Under the pieces are notes generated by a model, which was given only the letters and a program-made list of their open reading frames with translations, had not been told where the DNA came from and searched no databases. This document shows, piece after piece, positions 53,643 to 61,135 of a stretch of 64,000 bases of DNA. The position numbers and the translations under genes were made by a program. The stretch lies in the NCBI GenBank assembly GCA_029207755.1, contig JARCOQ010000017.1, positions 5,034,945 through 5,098,944 of the forward strand. The letters are read 5' to 3'. Numbering within the stretch: the first letter of the stretch is position 1; each line of letters begins with the position of its first letter. This DNA is from Chamaea fasciata (lineage: Eukaryota; Chordata; Aves; Passeriformes; Sylviidae).

Positions 53643-56413
53643 CTAGAAGAAAATAAAAAACACATTGTTACAAATGAGTTTGCTTCAACAGCTCAAGTAA
53701 ATATCTTTAACCAACTGTGTAATCATCCTATAAACACAATGTACAGACTGTCATCCTAAAAGCTGGGTTTGGGAATGGAACCTCCCCCCTCCAAGAGTTA
53801 GAGGATAACACAAACACACGTACTTGGAAACAATTCCATCATTTTTCGCCAGACGCAAAATGGAGTCATCTGATTCACCCTGTAAAAAGAGAAAAGAAAA
53901 TATTCCCAAGTGCCCAAATAATTGCTGACATGCAGAAGAGAGGCAGCTGCAGCACTAAGTGCAGATTAGTGTTTTCAAAATAAACTGTTAATTTTTTGTC
54001 ATCCTTAAGGGTAAGAAATTGCTTTAACTGCATAAAAATATGCATTTGCATGAACAACATATATTTATGGATAAGTGAACTTGTGATGAACTCCTCACAC
54101 CATTTTTAAGTCAAGGTAGTATCATCTCCAGTAATTATAAACAGATAAAAGCCAGGATTAGTACCTTGGTATACATTCTTAAATGAAAGAAAATCACTAG
54201 CATCCTTTAGTTTAAAACAAACATCTCCAGAAGAAATGGATTATTCCAAGTTAATACAAGGCACATTGAAGCTGTGGCTGCCTCATCCCTGGAAGTGTCC
54301 AAGGCCAGGTTGGACAAGGCTTGGAGCAGCCTGCCACAGTGGAAGGTGTCCCTGCCCATGGCAGGGGTGGAATGAGACGAGCTTTAAGGTCCCTCCAAAC
54401 CAAACCTGTCTGCGATTCTGCGAATTTGTTCGCATCTTCACTCTGCCTTCATTATCCCCAAAAACCACTGTGAGAACACACTTTACACAGCGTTTTCAGG
54501 GCCAAATACAACATCTAATTAATTACTAATTATCAGAAAGAGCAGCACAGTGATTCAGCAGGTCAGGGAAGCACTCACCATTCTCCGGATGGGGCCGCAG
54601 ATGGCATAGGTCTTGAACTGCCCATTCACTCTGCCTGTCACCTTGTCCACCTGCAACCACAGCAAAGCTGCTGCACACAGATTCTTACAGAGCTTTACAC
54701 TCTCACATCACACTTGCCAAGCACCCAAAGTTAAAAACTGCAGAAAAAATACTTGCAGTGTTGAGAAAATAAACCACAAAATCTCAAGGCAAATACTGAA
54801 CCTAGAAAGTCAACTACAGTGATCTTTGCACAGCATATCTGTAGCTACACAGTGCAGCCATAATATTTAGTGGATCACACAGAATGACAAGAAATGGTAG
54901 CCAAAAGATAAAGTATCTGAGTTCTGAACAAATGGAAAAGCTCTGTGTAAAATATTTTCCCACCTTTACTCTTTTTTTTTTTTTGTTTCTTTTAACTAAG
55001 GTCATATCATGGAAAATTGAACTGAAGGGGGAAGGGGACAGACTTGTTACATGGGCAGGAAAATGTCCCAGCTGAGAGACATAAAGTGTCCAACTTTCTC
55101 AAGCCGTTAAGAAATTTAACAGGAAAAAGACTAAACAATATAAATCATGGAATTAAACAGTGTAGTGAACCCTGTAATGCCAGGTGGGCTCATCTCCATG
55201 TTCTGCTAATCTCTGATCCTTTGAAAACAAGGGATAGGGATCACTGAAGGAATGAAACACGGTGAACAAGAGAAGTATTTGCCATAACAACGACAGGAAC
55301 TCAGAATCAGGGTGGTTTTTAAAAGGTTTTTTTGGTGAGATAACTCAGGAGACTCAAGATTTTTAAAAGCTATGGGAATGTGGTCTTCAAGAACCAAATC
55401 AAGCTCTGTAGTTCATAAGCTACAGGAACACTGCGTCCACAAAATTCCTGAAAGCAGAATTTATTAAACAACTGGGAAAAAAAAAACCACCCAAACCATG
55501 CTACAAGGAGCTAAAATTAATTGGAACCCACATGTATTAACTGGGAAGCTGCAGAAATCAAGGTGTATTGTGACTTTCTTTACTGAATTACTGCAGACAC
55601 AGCACAAGCTGTTTAATTCCATAATTTTTATCAAAAGATTTAGCTCTCTCATCACATATTCTGTTACTAAACTTACCTCAGAAATGTTTATCTGAATGGA
55701 TGCATGATCTTTAGCACCAATGATTCGGTTGCTAGCAGAGCTATGAAATAAAGCAGGATAGATTGAAACAAAAGGAAAACAGGCGGTGACAATGATACAA
55801 AAAGCTACTAGAACCAATTCTGCAGGAAAATTAAAACTGCACAAGAAATTTAAGCAGTAACAGTTTAAGCTTTCGTTACTAACAAGATTAAAATGCAGTT
55901 TTAAGTCCATTTAAAGGAAAATTTCACCAGTAGCATCACACTAATTAGCCAGTTATCCCCTCACTTTGGTTTCTATATGGCCAGCTCATCTTCATACAGT
56001 GTACAGGGCAGTACAGGCCCTCAAAACACACAGAATGCTACTTTCTTTTCTAAAATGGAAAAATACAGCCCTCAATGTAATGTCAAGGATTATTTTCTAT
56101 GCCTTTTTTGCTGAGAGCCACTGCAGCTGTCAAAGACACTCAGGTGGAAAATGATCAGGAACCAAAGAGGCTGTGAAACATATTTGATTTAATCTAGTAA
56201 AATTCATACAAGTGGCTTATATTTAGTGACCTTTTTAAACTGACAGAAAACTGATTTCCCCTTTGCCCCCACAGATATTCGATGCTACAAAAAGCCCCTT
56301 TGCAGGGGCTGCCCATGCCTCGGGGCCACTCCAGCCCCGCTCAGCTCCTGGGTCCCCGCTCACCATTTCCGAGGGACATAAAGGTCCACGAACTCCCCGG
56401 CGTCGTTCTGCAT
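53633..56413 (-). CDS. RPS21: Small ribosomal subunit protein eS21, complete coding sequence in five exons
   Basis: RPS21 is a eukaryote-specific protein of the 40S ribosomal subunit, needed for late 18S rRNA maturation. Five coding segments on the minus strand join without a break: 56364-56413, 55677-55740, 54579-54650, 53824-53879 and 53633-53642. Their total is 252 nt, 83 codons plus TAA, which equals the human length. The protein starts [17 protein letters not shown] and ends DGIVSKNF. From memory it differs from human only at a few conservative positions. All introns have GT-AG ends, and the codons split by introns (TG|C for Cys17, AA|G for Lys81) are restored correctly. Because introns are intact, this is the real gene and not a processed pseudogene. 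It lies between LAMA5 and CABLES2, as in other vertebrates. Confidence 0.98.
53824..53879 (-). CDS. RPS21: RPS21 coding exon D
   Basis: This 56-nt exon encodes [18 protein letters not shown] plus two bases of Lys81. It is bounded by acceptor tttttacag and donor AA|GTACGT. Confidence 0.97.
53880..54578 (-). other. RPS21: RPS21 intron between coding exons C and D
   Basis: This is a 699-bp GT-AG intron that contains the CR1 fragment described separately. Nothing else was recognised. Confidence 0.9.
54268..54425 (+). mobile_element. CR1 LINE 3' fragment in RPS21 intron
   Basis: The plus strand carries catccctggaagtgtccaag, ggttggacaaggcttggagc and gtgtccctgcccatggcagg, ending in a diverged gattctgcgaa tail. 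This is the 3' end of an avian CR1 copy, of a form common in songbirds. It is about 160 bp, 5'-truncated, and antisense to RPS21. Confidence 0.9.
54579..54650 (-). CDS. RPS21: RPS21 coding exon C
   Basis: This exon has 24 codons ([19 protein letters not shown] then PIRRM), in phase 0, with acceptor ttgcag and donor ATG|GTGAGT. Confidence 0.97.
54651..55676 (-). other. RPS21: RPS21 intron between coding exons B and C
   Basis: This is a 1,026-bp GT-AG intron with a T11 run near 54,971 and an A-rich run near 55,480. No RNA gene or coding exon was recognised. Confidence 0.9.
55677..55740 (-). CDS. RPS21: RPS21 coding exon B
   Basis: This 64-nt exon completes Cys17 and encodes [16 protein letters not shown] and on to ISE. 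It is bounded by the acceptor ttcatag and the donor GAG|GTAAGT. The open frame runs past the donor, but the canonical GTAAGT and the next exon's homology fix the end. Confidence 0.97.
55741..56363 (-). other. RPS21: RPS21 intron between coding exons A and B
   Basis: This is a 623-bp GT-AG intron. I looked for box C/D snoRNA signals on the host strand, because ribosomal-protein introns often carry them, and did not find a convincing pair. Confidence 0.9.
56364..56413 (-). CDS. RPS21: RPS21 coding exon A (start codon)
   Basis: The ATG at 56413-56411 starts [16 protein letters not shown], followed by the first two bases of Cys17 and the donor TG|GTGAGC. The 5' part of this exon is untranslated; the likely acceptor is gtgctcag just above 56437, although cag triplets closer to the ATG are possible. 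Confidence 0.97.
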
Positions 56414-56449
56414 CTCGTCCTGGTCCCTGCTGAGGCCCTGAGCACAAAC

Positions 56450-56755
56450 ACCTGGAATAATCATGGAACATCGCGCGTTGGACGGGACCCACAAGGATCA
56501 GCGAGTCTAAATCCTGGCCCTGCACAGGCACCCCAACGACCCCACCCCGGGCATCCCTGGCAGCGCCGTCCAAACGCTCCTGAAGCTCCGGCAGCCTCGG
56601 GGCCGTGCCCATTCCCCGCGGAGCCTGGGCAGTGCCAGCACCCTCTGGGGGAGGAAGCTTTTCCCAAAATCCACCCGCGCCCTCCCCGACACGGCTCCCG
56701 CCCTTCTCTCGGGTCTTGTCACCGGCCACAGAGACCGGGGCTGCCCCCGCCCTGA
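56450..56755 (-). mobile_element. CR1 LINE fragment, 3' end, in RPS21 intron 1
   Basis: The reverse complement of this stretch reads as the 3' part of an avian CR1 retroposon, which I know from its recurring phrases. On the plus strand these are ttggacgggacccacaagga, ctggccctgcacaggcaccc, catccctggcagcg and gggtcttgtcaccggccac. It is diverged and 5'-truncated, with no intact reading frame. It lies in sense with RPS21. Confidence 0.85.
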
Positions 56756-56845
56756 GGTGATGCCGGAGCCCGGCCGGGCCCACGGGCTGCGCCCTGCAGC
56801 CGAACCCGGCGGGCAGAACCGTCCCGGCCACCGCTCCCGGCCTCA

Positions 56846-57048
56846 GCATCGCTCCCGGGGCTCCGCCGCCATCGGCCCCGCCACGGCTCCCATCATCGCC
56901 CCCATCGCCACCGCTCCCGGCCCCGACGCCATCGCTCCGGGCCCCGCTTCTATGGCTCCCACAGCTCCGGGCCCCGCCATCGCTCCGGGCCCCGCTCCCA
57001 CCGCTCCTATGGGCCCCGCCACCGCTCCCGGCCCCGCCGCCATCGCTC
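56846..57048. repeat. RPS21: GC-rich degenerate short-unit repeat in RPS21 intron 1
   Basis: Units of the form gctcc(c/g)ggccccgcc(a/g)ccatc recur irregularly with spacings of about 12-30 bases. In one frame this yields an Ala/Pro repeat, and in another a Gly/Ala/Met repeat. It sits a few bases downstream of the first exon's donor, inside the CpG island. Confidence 0.75.
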
Positions 57049-57052
57049 CCAC

Positions 57053-57083
57053 CTCGCGCGCGGCCGGGCGGAAAGGAAGAGGG
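57053..57083 (-). other. RPS21: RPS21 non-coding first exon with 5' TOP motif
   Basis: On the minus strand a pyrimidine run (CCCTCTTCCTTTCC) starts at 57083, the form expected of the terminal oligopyrimidine start of ribosomal-protein mRNAs, which couples their translation to mTOR and LARP1. About 30 bases later is a GAG|GTGGGA donor at 57053/57052. The exact start and the splice donor are inferred from these motifs. Confidence 0.7.
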
Positions 57084-57170
57084 CGGGGCCGGACACGGAA
57101 TTACGTCACAGCCCCGCCAGCGCTTCCTGCACTGCCGCATGACGTCACGGCGCGGGCCATGGCGGCGCCG
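57084..57170 (-). promoter_or_regulatory. RPS21: RPS21 promoter with two CRE sites and a YY1-type motif
   Basis: Directly upstream of the TOP start are a GC box (ggcggggcc, 57082-57090), a CRE-like ttacgtca (57101-57108), a perfect palindromic TGACGTCA (57140-57147) and a YY1-type gccatggcggc (57156-57166). CREB/ATF, SP1 and YY1 sites are common in housekeeping and ribosomal-protein promoters. No TATA box was seen. Confidence 0.75.
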
Positions 57171-57424
57171 GCTGCTCAGGGGCCGCGGGGCCAGGCTCGT
57201 CCCTTATGGGGCACCGGCGTCGTGCCCCCCGGGACAGCTCCTCGCCAGGGGCCGCACACCTGAGCGCGCCTCTCAGGGCACATTCCGAACGCGCCTGGGC
57301 GCGGTCCCGGGCACCTCCTGCTCCAGGTGACCCTCCCTCGGCAGGTGGGTTGGGCTGCACATCCTGAACCCTGCTGTGATTCCTTGACCAGACCGCCCCG
57401 GAACCCTGGCAGAAAGCCAAAAGG

Positions 57425-58055
57425 CCATTGCGAGCTCCTGGAGAGGGTCCGGTGGAGGCCCCAACGATGGTGAGGGGGCTGGAGCATCTCTCACGAGGAG
57501 AGGCACTGGAGGAGCTGCGCCTGCTTAGTCTGGAGGAGACTGAGAGGAGATCTGCTCAATCCACACAAATATCTCCGAGGGGTGCCAGCAAATGTTGCCC
57601 ATTATGAGTCTTTTTAGTGATGCCCAACAACTGGACGAGGATAAATGGCCATAAACTATAACACAAAAAATCCCACCTGAACTTGAGGAATAATTTTCCT
57701 TTAAGGATGGTGTTATAGGTTAACACAGTTTGGTTTTTAGTTGAAAAAGAATACAGAATATATTAGAATAGAATAGAATAGAATAGAATAGAATAGAATA
57801 GAATAGAATAGAATAGAATAGAATAGAATAGAATAGAACAGAACAGAACAGAACAGAACAGAACAGAACACAGCACTGGAACAGGTGCCCAGGGACATCA
57901 GGGAGTCTCCGTCCGTGGAGACATTTCAAACCCACCTGGACACATTCCTGAGTCACCTGCTCCAGGTGACCTGCCTTAGCAGCAGGGTCAGACAGGATGA
58001 TCTCCAGGGGGTCCTTCCAACACCACCCATCCCGTTATTCCAGAATGAGACATTT
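57425..58055 (+). mobile_element. CR1 LINE 3' copy interrupted by a microsatellite
   Basis: The plus strand reads through the 3' part of an avian CR1: ctcctggagagggtccggtg, gctggagcatctctcacgag, ctgcttagtctggagga and, after the break, gcactggaacaggtgccc, ctccagggggtccttccaac. The copy is split at about 57,715-57,870 by unrelated T-rich sequence and a pentanucleotide array. It occupies most of the gap between the CABLES2 3' end and the RPS21 promoter. Confidence 0.85.
57766..57870. repeat. Pentanucleotide microsatellite (GAATA)14(GAACA)7
   Basis: Fourteen perfect GAATA units (57766-57835) are followed by seven perfect GAACA units (57836-57870). The lack of interruptions suggests a young and probably length-variable array. 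It interrupts the CR1 copy. Confidence 0.95.
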
Positions 58056-58064
58056 GGTTACAAA

Positions 58065-60994
58065 CCGTGTACCAAAACAGGTTTTATTTCACAGCATCTT
58101 CATTTCACAGAGGAAAAAAAAAACCAAACAAAATAACCAAGAAAGAAAAACCAAAACAGCCTACAACTCAAGACTTTTAAATAATGGAATATGACAAAAC
58201 TAGAAGAGTTTTTGTTTACAGGAAAATGTACAGGCTCCTTTCAACAGAGTTCTCCGTGCTGAGCCACCCCAGCAGCACCTTCACAAAGCACCGGACCCCG
58301 CCCTCGGTGTAAACCTGTTTCTCTTCAGAGCAAGACGAGTCAGGCTGTGCAAACGTAAACCGGCAGGTCCGGGTCTGGCTTTGGGTCCCGCGCTGAGTGT
58401 GTGACCAGACAAGGTCCTGGCAGTCCTTTGCCACATGGTGGCAGCTTTTAGGTGAAAAGAGAGCGATTCCCACACAGGGCTGCGAGCTGCGCTCTGGGAA
58501 CGGGAAAAGCAGAGGCCAAGCGCACGGGGTGGGGCTGGATCCCGGGAAAAGGGCCGCTCCTGCAGACACAGCGGGCTCCCCGTGCACAAGCCCCGGGCTC
58601 CGGGCAGCATCAGCCCAAGCTCTGCCAGACACGGCTGGCACAGCCCTCGCTGCCCTGCGTCATCCTTGGCCCGTGCTCCCCAAAGCAAGTGTGTGCCCAA
58701 GCCAAGTCCTAGAATGACTATCAGACAACATTCAGCTTTCTGTAATTTAATGCTCCTTCATCCCAATTTGTTCTCCTGGAAGAAAACAAAAGCTTGCCGG
58801 TTTTATGACGTAAACCCGCAGATTCTGGGAGTGTAATTACAGCCCAAATGGCCACTTGAACTAGACAAACTTCCACTGAATAGAGACTGCAAAGTGCTGC
58901 AACCCAAAGTGCGTTTTGTTCCCTTGGATGGTGAGAAAGCAAAGTTAATTTTGTTACAGAAAACTCTTTATACACTAAATAAAGAAGTTCCCAGAGGAAT
59001 ACACGTTCAGATTTCATTCATACTAATCAAGCTGTTCTGTGAGAAATTTCTTTGCTCTGTTGTACCTCTGTCCCCTCCACAATGCTTTGGGAAGTGGTGG
59101 GCCACCTCAGCTGGCTGCACCACTGTTTGCTAATTTTGGAGGCACATTACACACTAGATGTTTAGTACATCACAATTTCTGCATGCAAGGACAGTTATAT
59201 TCAGTAGAAAGTTTAACTAGTAGGCAATTTTTTTAAACCTTTCGGAAGATTAACTGGCAAGCTTATTGTCTAAGCTATTAGCTACCATCTCACTTCTCGA
59301 GACTGGAAAGTCCTTCTGTGTTAAAGAAATCACAAGCATATTAAATTTTACACAAATAATTTGAAGCTACATACAGCTGAACACAGTTACAAAAGGTTTG
59401 ACAGTCACTGTAATTATTATATATGAAAAATACACTTTGAGCCCCACGCAGAGAGGAAGGGGCTCCAGTAAAGTTTGCTGCAATTCTAATGAAGCCAAAT
59501 TAGCTTCAGACAAAACACAGCTGAAGAGAAAAGATTCAGCTTTGGTTTTGGCTACAACCAGTATTTAAATACAAGGAACAGGAATTTACATTACTTTACA
59601 TATTGGATAGCAAGTCCCTGACCTCAGCATGAGGCCTGGTAGTTTATGAGTCAATCTTAAATTTCAACTTTCTCAGCTGGAATAACCAAGTATCAGTTTT
59701 GTTCCTTGCAAAACAGACCCAGTAACTTGTATCATAATATTGCTTCAGAAAATAAACCCAAGAGCCAATACCACAGAAGGTTCCAGGTATAATGAAGAAT
59801 TCATTCCCAACCTGGATACTGTAAAAATAAAGGAAGGAATAGCCGAAGAGCAGAGCAGTTATTTGAGCTCTGTGTATGCACTAGAGGAGCTGCTGGGCAC
59901 CAGCCAGTAGTGGCTGCTCAGATGTGCAAGAAATGCCAGTTTTGTGAGGACCATCACAGTGATGCAACGCTTGGAAGAACAGAGAGTAAAAAAAGTAGCA
60001 TTTTAAATACCGAGCATGCTTTGTTTCATTGGCTTCAGTTGGCAGCAGTAACTCTACTGGCTTCATATTTGTTCAGATAAGACCATCTATAATACAGTCA
60101 TCCTAAAAAAAGGTGCTTGTTTCAGGCTATGGAACAGTGAAACAAATAAAACCCCTAAATGATACATTTGACAGCAAATTGCTCTTAGTCAAGTGCTCAT
60201 CTTTCACTCAAGAGTGAATCAAGAGGGCAATCACTTCCCAGCTACCTCACTCAACGTGTGGTACTTCATGACAGGTTTTCAAACCACTTTTCATTCTAAA
60301 GTAAAATGTACATTTTTAAGGTATTTATAGCAAATAAATTGAAATGGAGTAATTTCAATCTCGCTACTTACAGATCATAGAATAGATGCTCTGTATATTA
60401 TTAGTGCAGATATACTGGCATTGTTTCCCTTGTATGCAAGGCCAATGCAGGTAAAGAATAAATGGCTATACAAATTCAGGATTCCCCACTAAGTAACAGA
60501 ACTAACTTAAAAAGCACTGGTACCAGACCAGCCAGTTTTAGGCACATCTTTAAAAAAATAAAGTATGCATTTCATTAATGTAAAAATGTGAGAAGGTTCT
60601 TAGAAACATCTGAACTTTATGGTGCACTGGAATGGAAGTGATGTTCCTTCAGTTTCAAGGAATACAATAAAGGCTTAAAACAAAACAAAAGGAAAAGAAC
60701 CAATACCATAGTATTCTTCATAGGGAAGAAGAGTTTTAGTAAAACCAGGAAGATAAATAAAGGAATAATAAAGCAGCCATGACAGCTGACTGGCGAATAT
60801 TTGTGCTTTAAATGTCCAAAAGAAAACAAAAGTTCAATAACTCTTCTCGTACCGTCCCCCAGCTTTGGCATCTGTGTCCACGAACCTCGACAGTCCCCAA
60901 CACCCTGCAGCCTTTCCCAACGAGCTGGAGCCAGTGGCACCTCCACCAGCAGCATCCTGGGATGGATCCCAGCACGGCTGGGATGGAGCTTTGG
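58065..60994 (-). other. CABLES2: CABLES2 3' UTR with poly(A) signal
   Basis: This runs from the CABLES2 stop codon down to an AATAAA on the minus strand at 58088-58083, followed by a T/G-rich stretch to about 58,055 expected of a cleavage site. The 2.9-kb length is inferred from the absence of another canonical AATAAA on this strand nearer the stop codon. An ATTAAA variant near 58,745-58,750 could give a shorter form. The region is AT-rich, without reading frames of note. Confidence 0.65.
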
Positions 60995-61135
60995 TTAGGA
61001 CTGTTGTGTGAGCCGTCTGTAGTGAGGTAAAACCTGGTTCTCAGGGAGATACAGAGCCAGTTCCAAAGCTACTAGGACGGTGAACTCGAAACCGATGAGA
61101 TCCCTTCTGTTGAATCTGAATCTCTCTTCTAGTTT
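60995..61135 (-). CDS. CABLES2: CABLES2 terminal coding exon
   Basis: This exon has 46 codons plus TAA (stop at 60997-60995), starting [20 protein letters not shown] after acceptor catcacag and ending HYRRLTQQS. It is in phase 0. Confidence 0.96.
   Translation of the reverse strand, partial: KLEERFRFNRRDLIGFEFTVLVALELALYLPENQVLPHYRRLTQQS

Larger units (their letters stand above)
56437..57052 (-). other. RPS21: RPS21 intron 1
   Basis: This intron is about 616 bp if the acceptor at 56437 is used. Its 5' part (56,846-57,048) is a GC-rich degenerate repeat of ATGGCGG/GGAGC-type units, and its 3' part holds an antisense-looking CR1 copy. It contributes to two long spurious open frames. Confidence 0.75.

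Noticed and set aside
53633..56413. RPS21 as a processed pseudogene
   Set aside because: Five coding exons are separated by GT-AG introns, the reading frame is intact and the promoter has a TOP start. A processed copy would lack introns.
53643..57052. Intronic snoRNA in RPS21
   Set aside because: No convincing box C/D pair was seen on the host strand, and H/ACA candidates cannot be judged by eye. A covariance-model search would decide.
56235..57140. 301-codon minus-strand open frame
   Set aside because: It runs through the RPS21 promoter, first exon, the GC-rich intron repeat and a CR1 fragment, and overlaps the RPS21 start exon in another frame. Its Gly/Ser/Ala composition comes from the repeat.
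56757..57263. 168-codon plus-strand open frame with Ala/Pro repeat
   Set aside because: It is the opposite-strand reading of the RPS21 CpG island and intron repeat, without any recognisable domain.
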